Shown: positions 1 through 7,922 of the stretch, piece by piece
Numbering within the stretch: the first letter of the stretch is position 1
Layout of the letters: the number at the start of each line of letters is the position of its first letter
Source: Desulfobacteraceae bacterium UBA5616
GTDB lineage: Bacteria > Desulfobacterota > Desulfobacteria > Desulfobacterales > UBA5616
DNA: 16,697 bases
Direction: 5' to 3'
NCBI GenBank assembly: GCA_002423615.1
Contig: DIKO01000020.1
Span: 1-16,697, forward strand
Notes under the pieces: model-generated
The model's database searches: none
What the model saw: only the letters and a program-made list of their open reading frames with translations
Told to the model about the DNA's origin: nothing
Made by a program: the position numbers and the translations under genes

Positions 1-16
1 GGGGGGGGGGAGGGGG
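1..16. repeat. G-rich tract at window start
   Basis: Ten G, one A and five G open the window. They translate in frame as Gly-Gly-Gly-Glu-Gly ahead of the TadG-like protein. This could be a genuine low-complexity tract or an artefact at a contig end. Confidence 0.5.
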
Positions 17-852
17 ACTCACCAGCAGCGTCTTTTTTTGCCAGGATTTTTGGTTTTGACAAATTTATAATGTCTGCCAAAGCCGTAGGCTATATCGGGT
101 TTACCGGTGAATTAAATCCAGGAGAAGCTGATCAACCGATTGCAATCTGCAAAGACGCTATAACCCAATCCGGCACTTATAACTGTAACGTTGGGAGAAT
201 GGTTACCGATTCTTCTGCGGCGGAAACTGCTGCCTGGACCAACTTTCTACAGCCTTGCGCTGGAGCGGCTAATGCAGCGAGCGTGCGGCCACTTATTTGT
301 TCAGGCGGAAATCCGTATACTATTAAGGCTGAATCGACATCGATGATTAACGGGCAAGCCGAATCGGCTTTCAGCGATTTTTGGGATTGCTGGTGGACAA
401 ATAGCGATGGAGGAACAAAACCTTGGGAGATGACATTGCCGGTTATAAATTGCAATAATGATGGCACTGTAAGTCCGTGTGAGGATGTGGTTGGTGCAGT
501 GACAGTAAAGGTCATCTGGGTAAATGACAAGGGCAACCTTAGTAAGATTGATGGTCTACCATCAAATTCTCCACCCGACAGGCCGGGAGGAGCGCCGATT
601 AGTATGGAAGGATTTGGAGAAGGATCCGGCAGATATGAAAGCTGGGCAGTGGACCAAAGTATGCCTGGAGAACAAAGATGGGCGAGCTTTGTGGAGCATT
701 TCAATCTTGATGTAAAAGAAGTAAACCCAATTGATGGGTGGCATCAAAAAACCATTTATTTTGTACCTTCCTGCGAACCACATGAGCTTAAAGGAACAAC
801 AGGAGGCGATAACTTCGGCGTTCTTGCCAAAATCCCCGTTCTCGTGGAATAG
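1..852 (+). CDS. TadG-like pilus-assembly protein, 5'-truncated by window edge
   Basis: The reading frame is open from base 1 to the stop at 850-852, so the ATG at 70 is probably internal. The residues before it (SPAASFFARIFGFDKFI) read as normal protein and continue into AKAVGYIGF, the segment where TadG-like proteins carry a conserved 'A.AVAYIGF' block. The visible part, about 280 residues, is the exported C-terminal region. It is rich in Cys, Trp and Asn and has several Cys spaced as possible disulfide partners (ICKDA, YNCNVG, QPCAG, LICSGG, WDCWW, INCNND, SPCED). TadG-like proteins are anchored by an N-terminal membrane segment and act in Tad pilus biogenesis; that anchor would lie left of the window. 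The assignment rests on this resemblance and on tadZ starting 64 bases downstream. Codon use is more AT-rich than in the following tad genes. The first 15 bases of the frame are a G tract and may be unreliable. Confidence 0.7.
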   Translation, partial: GGGEGDSPAASFFARIFGFDKFIMSAKAVGYIGFTGELNPGEADQPIAICKDAITQSGTYNCNVGRMVTDSSAAETAAWTNFLQPCAGAANAASVRPLICSGGNPYTIKAESTSMINGQAESAFSDFWDCWWTNSDGGTKPWEMTLPVINCNNDGTVSPCEDVVGAVTVKVIWVNDKGNLSKIDGLPSNSPPDRPGGAPISMEGFGEGSGRYESWAVDQSMPGEQRWASFVEHFNLDVKEVNPIDGWHQKTIYFVPSCEPHELKGTTGGDNFGVLAKIPVLVE

Positions 853-916
853 TTGAGTCAAGGTTGTTCAACTGAATTGAAGGTGTACCCGGAGATAAGA
901 GAATAAAGAAATTATT

Positions 917-2092
917 ATGATAAATTCAAAACTATCCGTTAAAATCGAAACCAAAGACGCGAAACTTTCCAATGAACTTGAATCCATGGTTATTGCCGGC
1001 GGTGGACTTCGGATTGTCGGGTCGGAAGGTAAAGAAAGTCCCGATCTTCTGATCTTCGAGCTGAGCGAAAATTTTAATGAGGAATTTAAAACGCTTCAGT
1101 CCCTGCTGACCTCAAATACCGTTGGAGAGATTTTTCTCACCGCAAAAACCAAGGATACGGACCTGCTTCTGAAGGCCTTCAAGACCGGGGCAAAGGCTTT
1201 CTTTTTTCAGCCCATTGATCCGGAGGAAGTCAGAGAAGCCCTGGAATCTTTCAAGGCCAGAGCTGATCAGGCCCAACACCCTGTTATCAACGCCCGGCAT
1301 ACCAAGGGGGAGGTCATCCATGTGATGGGCGCCAAGGGAGGGGTCGGTACAACCACGATTGCCGTGAACCTGGCATCGATTCTCGCCGGGAAAAAAGATG
1401 GGAATTCCGTTGCGCTGGTGGATCTGAACACCGTGTTCGGCGAGGTTCCCCTGTTTTTGTCCCTCAAACCGGTTTATCACTGGGGGGAGATCGTTAAAAA
1501 CATCCAGCGGCTGGACGCCACCTTCCTGATGAATATCCTGACCTTGCATTCTTCAGGGGTTCATATCCTCCCGTCTCCGGGGTATCTGAACGGCCATCCC
1601 CCGGCAACGCCCGAAATCATGGGAAATCTTCTGGACCTGATGCGTAAGAACTTTGATTATGTGGTGATCGACGGGGGGCAGTCTCTGGACAAGGCATCCC
1701 TTAAATCCATCGAGATGTCCACCCAGGTGCTCATGGTCAGCCTGCTCAGCCTTCCCTGCCTGGCCAACACGAACAAGCTGATCCGATCCTTGAGTTCCCA
1801 GGGGCTGGCGCAAAAAGACCGGGTTAAAATCATCATCAACCGGTATATGAAAAATTCGGATATTTCCCTGGAAGAGGCGAAGAATAGCATCAATAATGAT
1901 ATTTTCTGGGAGATCCCCAATGATTTCAATACGACCATGTCCGCCATCAACCAGGGAAAAGCGCTGAACGATATTTCGCCCAAAGCCCCGATTACGCGCA
2001 ATCTCATCGAACTGGCGGAGAGCCTTTCCGGGAGCCCGGCAATAGACGAGCGAAAGAAAAAAAAAGGCAAAGGATTTTTTTCCTTTAGATAG
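917..2092 (+). CDS. tadZ: Tad pilus ATPase-like protein TadZ/CpaE
   Basis: 391 residues. TadZ is a ParA/MinD-family protein that places the Tad secretion apparatus in the cell, usually at a pole. The first ~115 residues look like the degenerate receiver-type domain of CpaE proteins. A MinD-like ATPase domain follows, with the deviant Walker A KGGVGTTT (K140-T147), the switch region VDLNTVFGE (D169) and a Walker B-like YVVIDGG (D252). The C-terminus ends in a Lys-rich stretch (KKKKGKGFF), which may contact membrane or partners; that is inference. No strong Shine-Dalgarno sequence is seen before ATG 917, only the purine-rich 892-910, so translation may be partly coupled to the upstream gene. 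It sits between the TadG-like gene and tadA, the usual surroundings for tadZ. Confidence 0.9.
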   Translation: MINSKLSVKIETKDAKLSNELESMVIAGGGLRIVGSEGKESPDLLIFELSENFNEEFKTLQSLLTSNTVGEIFLTAKTKDTDLLLKAFKTGAKAFFFQPIDPEEVREALESFKARADQAQHPVINARHTKGEVIHVMGAKGGVGTTTIAVNLASILAGKKDGNSVALVDLNTVFGEVPLFLSLKPVYHWGEIVKNIQRLDATFLMNILTLHSSGVHILPSPGYLNGHPPATPEIMGNLLDLMRKNFDYVVIDGGQSLDKASLKSIEMSTQVLMVSLLSLPCLANTNKLIRSLSSQGLAQKDRVKIIINRYMKNSDISLEEAKNSINNDIFWEIPNDFNTTMSAINQGKALNDISPKAPITRNLIELAESLSGSPAIDERKKKKGKGFFSFR

Positions 2093-2121
2093 CGCCGGGG
2101 TTCGGGCGCAGGACGAAAGAG

Positions 2122-3462
2122 ATGGTTCTTATGAAATCGGACAATACGGCCCTGGTTGGAAGCAGACGGGAATTCGTTTCGGATGAGTATTTTGAATTCA
2201 AAAGCCGGATCCATGACCGGCTCCTGGATGTCTTGGACCTGTCTGTTCTGGATAGGGTGGACCCCAGCATCCTCAAGCCGGAACTTAAAGGGATCGTGGA
2301 CAAGATCCTGAAGGAAAATCTTCAGTCCATGCCCCTGAACGCCATTGAAAAAGAAAGGCTGTTCAACGAAATCCTGGATGAGGTGCTGGGTTTCGGGCCT
2401 CTGGAGCCTCTGCTTCAGGACCCCACCATATCGGACATCCTGGTCAACACCTATCAAAAAGTCTATGTGGAACGTTTTGGGAAGCTGGAGCCCACGGATG
2501 TGCGGTTCAAGGATGACGTACATTTACGGCGGATCATCGATAAGATCGTCTCGGCCGTGGGCCGGCGCATCGACGAGTCCTCGCCCATGGTGGACGCCAG
2601 GCTCCTGGACGGCTCCCGCGTCAACGCCATCATACCGCCCCTGGCCCTGGACGGCCCAATTCTCTCCATCCGGCGGTTTTCCGTGGACCCCCTGGAACTG
2701 GAAGATCTTCTCGGATTCAAAACCCTCACCCCCCAGATCGGGGAGGTGCTCAAAGGCATCGTCAAATCGCGGCTGAACGTCCTGATTTCCGGAGGAACCG
2801 GCAGTGGAAAGACCACGTTTTTAAACGTGATGTCCCGGTTTATCCCCCCCCAGGAACGGGTGGTGACCATCGAGGATTCCGCTGAACTCCAGCTCAAGCA
2901 GGACCATGTGGTCCGGCTGGAAACCCGGCCTCCGAATATCGAAGGCAAGGGGGAAGTCACCCAGCGGGAACTGGTCATCAACAGTCTGAGGATGCGGCCC
3001 GACCGGATCATCCTCGGCGAAGTCCGGGGCAAGGAGGCCTTTGACATGCTCCAGGCCATGAACACCGGCCATGACGGGTCCTTGACCACCATTCATGCCA
3101 ATTCCCCCAGGGATGCTTTGATGCGCCTGGAAACCATGGTGGCCATGGCCAATTTCGACATTCCGGCCGAGTTCCTTAGAAAATACATCAGCTCGGCCAT
3201 CGATGTGGTGATTCATCTGGCCCGGTTGACCGACGGCACCAGGAAGATGATCAGCATCCAGGAAATCACCGGGATGGAGGGCCCGACCATCACTATGCAG
3301 GAGATCTTTTCATTCCGGCAGCAGGGCGTCACGCCTGAAGGCAAGGTCCGGGGAAGATTCGCCTTCTGCGGGGTGAGGCCCAAATTCATCGAACGGTTCA
3401 TGGCAGCCGGCGTCCGGGTTTCAGCGGAAATCTTCGACCCGGAAAATATCGTGGAAGTCTGA
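2122..3462 (+). CDS. tadA: Tad pilus assembly ATPase TadA/CpaF
   Basis: 446 residues, normal for CpaF/TadA. This GSP-E/VirB11-type hexameric ATPase powers Flp pilus assembly from the cytoplasmic face of the TadB/TadC platform. The N-terminal ~200 residues match the CpaF N-domain (LGFGPLEPLLQDPTISDILV). The motor domain has Walker A GGTGSGKTT (G224-T232, K230), the Asp box VTIEDSAEL, the Walker B region ILGEVRG and the His box GSLTTIHAN. The tail GVRPKFIERF..AGV is typical of CpaF. AGGA at 2110-2113 lies 8 bases before ATG 2122 and supports that start; a second in-frame ATG at 2131 is possible. The gene starts 29 bases after tadZ and ends 16 before tadB, consistent with one operon. All key motifs are intact. 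Confidence 0.96.
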   Translation: MVLMKSDNTALVGSRREFVSDEYFEFKSRIHDRLLDVLDLSVLDRVDPSILKPELKGIVDKILKENLQSMPLNAIEKERLFNEILDEVLGFGPLEPLLQDPTISDILVNTYQKVYVERFGKLEPTDVRFKDDVHLRRIIDKIVSAVGRRIDESSPMVDARLLDGSRVNAIIPPLALDGPILSIRRFSVDPLELEDLLGFKTLTPQIGEVLKGIVKSRLNVLISGGTGSGKTTFLNVMSRFIPPQERVVTIEDSAELQLKQDHVVRLETRPPNIEGKGEVTQRELVINSLRMRPDRIILGEVRGKEAFDMLQAMNTGHDGSLTTIHANSPRDALMRLETMVAMANFDIPAEFLRKYISSAIDVVIHLARLTDGTRKMISIQEITGMEGPTITMQEIFSFRQQGVTPEGKVRGRFAFCGVRPKFIERFMAAGVRVSAEIFDPENIVEV

Positions 3463-3478
3463 ACAAAGGAAGAGCGCA

Positions 3479-4456
3479 ATGAATATTCTCGTTTTGGGGG
3501 TGGTCCTTTTCGTGATTTCCCTTTTTGTCCTGGAGCTGTTTTTATATGCCTCCAGGATAATCCGTTATCCGGACCGCAAAAAGATCAGAAAACGGCTCAG
3601 CGTCCTGGATTCCAGCGATTCCATGGATTCCGCAGATCCTGCCCGGAACCTGCTGAAAAACAGAACCTTCAGCGACGTTCCGTTTCTCAACAAGGTCCTG
3701 CCCTTTATTCCCGGCATCCTGCGCCTGGATGAATTGATCCGGCAGGCCGACCTCCAGGCGACCGCCGGGTTTTTCATGATCCTCGGCGCCTTCCTGGGAC
3801 TTACCGGATTTCTGCTCGGTTCGGTTCTCACCAGAAATCCTGTGTTTTCGCTGATGATTGCCGTGGCCCTGGGATCCCTGCCGTTTCTTTATGTGCTGAT
3901 GAAGAAGAAAAAGCGGATGGCCAAATTTGAAAAGCAACTGCCCGATGCGCTGGGGCTCATTGCCAGAGCCCTTCAGGCCGGACACGCCTTCACCAGTGCC
4001 ATGAAGTTTGCTTCCGAAGAATTCGACGACCCCCTGGGCCCGGAGTTTGATGAAACCCTCGATGAGATTAATTTCGGGTTGAGCGTTCCGGATGCCCTCA
4101 AGAACCTTTCACGACGGGTGGACTGTCCGGATTTGAAATTTTTCGTGGTCTCGGTGATTCTCCAGCGGGAAACCGGGGGGAGCCTGGCCGAAATCATAGA
4201 AGGTTTGGCAAGCCTGATCCGGGAACGGTTCAAGTTCAGGGGCAAGGTCAGGACACTCACCGCCGAAGGCAGGATGACCGCCATCGTCCTGGTGGCCATT
4301 CCCATCCTGATGTTCATTGGTCTTTACATGATTAACCGCCCCTATGTCCAGGTGCTTCTGGATGATCCCATCGGAAACGCCCTGCTGGCCGGAGCCGCAG
4401 TCATGATGGTTGTAGGGACGCTCATCATCCGGCGGATCATCAATGTGGACGTATAA
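3479..4456 (+). CDS. tadB: Tad inner-membrane platform protein TadB
   Basis: 325 residues. TadB and TadC are T2SF-type (GspF-like) membrane proteins that form the platform on which TadA works. Predicted membrane segments are one at the N-terminus (residues ~3-25), a pair at ~95-140 (FFMILGAFLGLTGF, then VALGSLPFLYVLM), and a pair near the C-terminus (IVLVAIPILMFIGLYMI and LLAGAAVMMVVGTLI). The cytoplasmic T2SF helical domain in between contains KQLPDALGLIARALQAGHAF, LSRRVDCPDLKFF and QRETGGSLAEIIEGLA, all typical of TadB. AAAGGA at 3465-3470 lies 8 bases before the ATG. Order tadA-tadB-tadC is the standard one. Confidence 0.95.
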   Translation: MNILVLGVVLFVISLFVLELFLYASRIIRYPDRKKIRKRLSVLDSSDSMDSADPARNLLKNRTFSDVPFLNKVLPFIPGILRLDELIRQADLQATAGFFMILGAFLGLTGFLLGSVLTRNPVFSLMIAVALGSLPFLYVLMKKKKRMAKFEKQLPDALGLIARALQAGHAFTSAMKFASEEFDDPLGPEFDETLDEINFGLSVPDALKNLSRRVDCPDLKFFVVSVILQRETGGSLAEIIEGLASLIRERFKFRGKVRTLTAEGRMTAIVLVAIPILMFIGLYMINRPYVQVLLDDPIGNALLAGAAVMMVVGTLIIRRIINVDV

Positions 4457-4470
4457 ATTAAGGAAATAAA

Positions 4471-5439
4471 ATGACGGCTTTGGAATCCAACATTCCGTTG
4501 ATCCTCTCAGGTCTGGCTTTTCTGGTCGTGTGCCTGGTTTTTGCGGGAGTTTTCATCCACCTTTCCCGGGTGCAGGAAAAAAAAGAGAGGGTGAAAAAAA
4601 TCCGGGCCGAGGAAAACCAGTGGTCTTCCATGGCCCCCTTCTCCCAGGAACCGGGACAAACCGAAAAACCAGGTGGGATTTTTACAAATTTTCTCGCGTC
4701 TATGGGTATGAAAATCATGTCCGGAAAACCGGAAAAGGACGCAGGAAAAAGGCTGAAATTAGTGAGGGCCGGGCTCCGGGGGGAAAACGCCTTATCCATT
4801 TTCTGGGGGGCCAAAATCCTTCTGGCTGCTTTACTGGGCTTGAGTTTTGTGGTTTTTGCGGTGCTGTTCCTCAAAACCCTGAATGCGCTGATCCTGGTCT
4901 ACCTTGTCATCTTGGTTGCCGGACTAGGATGGTTTTTTCCGGACATCTGGCTTAGGGTCCGGACCGGCAAACGTAAGACAAAAATTACCCGGGGGTTTCC
5001 GGACGCCTTGGATCTGCTGGTGGTTTGCGTGGAGGCGGGCATGGGCCTGGACCAGTCCATCCACCGGGTGGGCGAGGAAATCGGGTTGACCCATCCGGAA
5101 CTGGCGGATGAATTTAAGCTGCTGAATCTCGAGCTCAGGGCCGGAAAAGCACGTACGAGCGCCCTGAGAAATCTGGCGACACGGACCGATATCGATGACG
5201 TCAAGAGCCTGTCCACCCTGCTCATCCAGACGGACCGGTTCGGCACGAGCATCGCCCAGGCCCTGAGGGTTTATTCCGATACTTTCCGGACCACCCGGCA
5301 GCAGCGGGCCGAGGAACTGGCCGCGAAAATGGGGACAAAACTGATTTTTCCCCTGGCATTTTGTTTTTTCCCGTCCTTTTTCATAATGGCCATCGGGTCT
5401 GCCCTGATTCAGGTTTTTCGCGTGTTTATGGATAAATAG
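4471..5439 (+). CDS. tadC: Tad inner-membrane platform protein TadC
   Basis: 322 residues, the second T2SF-family platform protein. It has an N-terminal membrane helix (~9-30), a central pair (ILLAALLGLSFVVFAVLFL and ILVYLVILVAGLGWFF) and a C-terminal helix (LAFCFFPSFFIMAIGSALI). The cytoplasmic domain carries FPDALDLLVVCVEAGMGLDQSI and LIQTDRFGTSIAQALRVYSDTFR, which are strong TadC signatures. AAGGA at 4460-4464 gives a good ribosome site six bases before the ATG. It follows tadB by 14 bases. It is probably the last gene of the core cluster before the repeat at 5529-5618, which may reduce read-through into the TPR gene; that effect is inferred. Confidence 0.94.
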   Translation: MTALESNIPLILSGLAFLVVCLVFAGVFIHLSRVQEKKERVKKIRAEENQWSSMAPFSQEPGQTEKPGGIFTNFLASMGMKIMSGKPEKDAGKRLKLVRAGLRGENALSIFWGAKILLAALLGLSFVVFAVLFLKTLNALILVYLVILVAGLGWFFPDIWLRVRTGKRKTKITRGFPDALDLLVVCVEAGMGLDQSIHRVGEEIGLTHPELADEFKLLNLELRAGKARTSALRNLATRTDIDDVKSLSTLLIQTDRFGTSIAQALRVYSDTFRTTRQQRAEELAAKMGTKLIFPLAFCFFPSFFIMAIGSALIQVFRVFMDK

Positions 5440-5528
5440 GGTAGATCCGTATGAACCGGAAACAAGGGGTATTAAACAGAACCAAGTGTTCCGGGTCGGA
5501 ATTTCGATTACGAATTTACGCTGAAGTT

Positions 5529-5618
5529 GTAGGATGGGTGAAGCGAAGCGAAACCCATCATTGCTTGAATTGCCTGAAAATATGGGGTGATGGGTTTCGC
5601 AGGCTCCACCCATCCTAC
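5529..5618. repeat. Dispersed inverted-repeat element between tadC and the TPR lipoprotein gene
   Basis: Two arms, 5529-5560 and 5588-5618, are near-perfect reverse complements (32 and 31 bases with a few mismatches) around a 27-base spacer. Each arm starts or ends with GTAGGATGGGT/ACCCATCCTAC and is itself a small hairpin, because GATGGGT pairs with ACCCATC inside it. The ending closely matches the repeat start at 16677-16697, so this is a dispersed family in the genome rather than a one-off terminator. Such REP/MITE-like GGATGGGT...ACCCATCC elements occur widely in bacterial intergenic DNA. No transposase is present. It may fold in RNA and weaken transcription past tadC. Confidence 0.85.
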
Positions 5619-5675
5619 GGATTCTAGAAGGCCCGGTGAAATAATTTATGTCGCTGTATTTATAAGGATTGATAT

Positions 5676-6650
5676 ATGAAAATGACGTCCGGTGTTATTT
5701 TACGCTTTTTTATTAGCCTTTCCATCATCGTCTTTGCCGGATTCCTCCCCGGTTGCGCCTCCTCCCAAAAAGATTCCCAGATGATGAACCCCTACGGGAC
5801 CCTTTCCCGGCCGGAGATGAAAAACCCTTTCCCTAAAGATCTTGCTCAAAATCCCGATGACCCGGCCCTGACAGCCAAACTTCCCGAAATGACCGCCGAG
5901 GATTACGAAGCCTCCGGAGACATGTCCTTCCGGAACGGCAATTTTTACACGGCCTTTGTCCAGTATGAAAAAGCCCTTGAAAAAAATCTGGACAACATCC
6001 GGGTGAATTATAAAAACGGACTGCTTTTCCTGCTTTCAAACAAGCCCGGAGACGCGTCCAAGGAATTTCAGAAGGTTCTCGATAAGGAGCCGGAACATGC
6101 CCAGGCCCATGAGGGTCTTGGCGAAGCGCTTTTCCGGATGAAAAAATACCCGGAGTCCGAAACCCATCTGCACAAGGCCCTGGAGTTGAAGCCCGGCCTC
6201 TGGAAGGCCCATAATTTTCTCGGCAATATTTACGATTTTCAGAATAAATACGACCTGGCGTTCAAGGAATACACCCGGGCGATTTCCCTGAAGCCGTCTG
6301 AAGGGATGCTCCACAACAACCTGGGGGTTTCCCTTTCCCTGGCCGGCCGTTACGAAGAAGCCGTCACCGCGTTTAAAAAAGCCCTGGAAAACGGGGCACC
6401 CAGGGAAAAGGCCTATAACAACCTGGGCCTGGCCCTGGCAAAGACCGGCCGGTATGATGCGGCCCTGGAGGCTTTCGAAAAAGGCACGGACAGCGCAAAG
6501 GCCGGCAATAACCTGGGATGCCTGTACATGGCGGCCGGCCAATACCAGGAAGCGGCAAAATATTTCAATCAGGCCATCGCCAGCAGCCCGAAGTTTTATG
6601 TCAAGGCGAACGAGAACCTTAAAAAGGTGGAAGTGGGGATTGTCAAATGA
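5676..6650 (+). CDS. TPR-repeat lipoprotein, TadD-like
   Basis: 324 residues. The N-terminus is a lipoprotein signal peptide with hydrophobic core ~7-23 and lipobox LPGC, placing the acylated Cys at 27. Ala-Ser after it carries no Asp sorting signal, so the outer membrane is likely. The rest, from about residue 75, is a run of about six or seven TPR units (for example AHEGLGEALFRMKKYPESE, HNNLGVSLSLAGRYEEAV, YNNLGLALAKTGRYDAAL, GNNLGCLYMAAGQYQEAA). TadD is a TPR lipoprotein needed for Tad secretin or pilus assembly, and the position after tadC fits. AAGGA at 5664-5668 supports the ATG at 5676. It overlaps the next gene by four bases (ATGA), so the two are translationally coupled. The TPR fold alone would not identify TadD; the context does. 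Confidence 0.8.
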   Translation: MKMTSGVILRFFISLSIIVFAGFLPGCASSQKDSQMMNPYGTLSRPEMKNPFPKDLAQNPDDPALTAKLPEMTAEDYEASGDMSFRNGNFYTAFVQYEKALEKNLDNIRVNYKNGLLFLLSNKPGDASKEFQKVLDKEPEHAQAHEGLGEALFRMKKYPESETHLHKALELKPGLWKAHNFLGNIYDFQNKYDLAFKEYTRAISLKPSEGMLHNNLGVSLSLAGRYEEAVTAFKKALENGAPREKAYNNLGLALAKTGRYDAALEAFEKGTDSAKAGNNLGCLYMAAGQYQEAAKYFNQAIASSPKFYVKANENLKKVEVGIVK

Positions 6651-7912
6651 ACCGTCCCGGATGGATATTCACAGATGAAAACCATATCGAAGAAGACGAC
6701 GCCTTTGATACGGGTCGTGGATCGTTCAGAAAATACATCACAGCAGCAGGGTATTTCCTCAAAAAGGCTGGCAAGGGAATGTCCGTGACAGGAAATTTCG
6801 CCTTGACCGGAGCCCTGGTCTTGCTGGGGGTCTGGTTGTGGGGCAGGGTGATGGAGGCGCTGAACGGGAACACGGTGTTTGATGGTTTTATGACCTGGTG
6901 GCTGGGGGCCCTTGTTTTCTGCCTGCTTGCGATCTGGCTGGTGGGCGCGGGAATCGCCTCCCTTGAAAACCTGGTCAAGTCGGAAAGGCGAAAGCCGGCC
7001 ATTTTCGCATGGGTCCTGTTCCTGGCGCTTGCCGTGCTGATTCTGGCCGACCTGGAGGGGTTCCGGATTTTTTCTTCGAGCGTTCTGGCCGTATTGTCCG
7101 GTTCCACAGGCTCGGCCCAACAGGGGTCCTTTCTGCTGTTCAAATTCCACCCGGCCAACCCCATGCTGGCCGTAAACCTGGTGGTGTCAAAACTTGCCGG
7201 TCTGAGCGTGGAAGCCGTGATGCCTTTTGCGCGGAATCCGAATTTTATCCTGGCTTTCTTCATCTGGAGCCTGGTTTACGCCATCGTGCTGCTGGTCGGC
7301 AAAAACCGTGTGGGGACCAAAACCCTCCACCTGCTGTTCGCCGCCTGCGGTCTCGGCGTTCTGATCCTGTTAAAATCCACGTCTTCCATCACCCGGGAAC
7401 AAATGGTTTTTTTCCATGGTTTCGCCGTGGTGATGCTGTTTTTTCAGGTTTTTCTCACCTATTCCCTGCTAAGGGGCCTTGCCCTGCAGGAAAACGGGAT
7501 GGTGAAACGGCCGGATCCCTTCAGCACCACTTTTTATGCGGCTCAACCCCAAAAAGAAAATACCGGAACGGGTCTGCCGCCGTCGGCCCTGACGTTGGCC
7601 CTGTGTGTTTTATTCGTGCTTCCCGTGATTTCGGATCTGGGCCATCAGTTTTACACAAACCGGACCTCGGCGGGTATCCTGCCCGACAGCGCGGCTTTTC
7701 ACAAACCCGGGGCCGGGGATATGGTCGTGTCCGGGGAAGTCAGCATCCACTCCGGACCGGCCTATGGAGATGATATTGTCGGCGTTCTTTCCAAAGGCGC
7801 CCTTGTTTTTGCGAAAGACCGGAAATCCGGCTGGGTCAATATCGGCAAGGACAGATGGATACCGGAAAAATACGTGGTTTCGGCGACCGCGGGCGCCCTG
7901 AAATCCAAATGA
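6647..7912 (+). CDS. Polytopic membrane protein with C-terminal SH3-like domain, Tad-linked
   Basis: 421 residues, not a family I can name. After a ~45-residue polar N-terminus there are about seven hydrophobic segments (such as LTGALVLLGVWLWG, WWLGALVFCLLAIWLVG, IFAWVLFLALAVLILADL, ILAFFIWSLVYAIVLLVG, LHLLFAACGLGVLILL, GFAVVMLFFQVFLTYSLL, LTLALCVLFVLPVISDLG). The last ~65 residues (about 353-412) look like a bacterial SH3 domain: VSGEVSIHSGPAYGDDIVGVLSKGA, then GWVNIG and WIPEKYV. SH3b domains of this kind usually sit in the periplasm and bind wall or peptide ligands. The start overlaps the upstream TPR gene's stop as ATGA, and the next lipoprotein starts about 10 bases after the end. It is therefore likely a Tad accessory protein tying the inner membrane to the envelope, which is inference from position. 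Confidence 0.75.
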   Translation: MNRPGWIFTDENHIEEDDAFDTGRGSFRKYITAAGYFLKKAGKGMSVTGNFALTGALVLLGVWLWGRVMEALNGNTVFDGFMTWWLGALVFCLLAIWLVGAGIASLENLVKSERRKPAIFAWVLFLALAVLILADLEGFRIFSSSVLAVLSGSTGSAQQGSFLLFKFHPANPMLAVNLVVSKLAGLSVEAVMPFARNPNFILAFFIWSLVYAIVLLVGKNRVGTKTLHLLFAACGLGVLILLKSTSSITREQMVFFHGFAVVMLFFQVFLTYSLLRGLALQENGMVKRPDPFSTTFYAAQPQKENTGTGLPPSALTLALCVLFVLPVISDLGHQFYTNRTSAGILPDSAAFHKPGAGDMVVSGEVSIHSGPAYGDDIVGVLSKGALVFAKDRKSGWVNIGKDRWIPEKYVVSATAGALKSK

Positions 7913-7922
7913 TGAGGTGATC

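Noticed and set aside
177..704. Open frame of 175 codons on the - strand inside the TadG-like gene
   Set aside because: No recognisable motifs and it is fully antisense to a better-supported frame.
1657..2523. Long - strand open frame (288 codons) across the tadZ/tadA junction
   Set aside because: It is antisense to two clearly identified tad genes and its translation resembles no family.
7009..7773. 254-codon + strand frame inside the SH3 membrane protein gene
   Set aside because: Arg/Pro/Gly-rich translation typical of an out-of-frame GC-rich shadow. The other frame has clear membrane helices and a domain.
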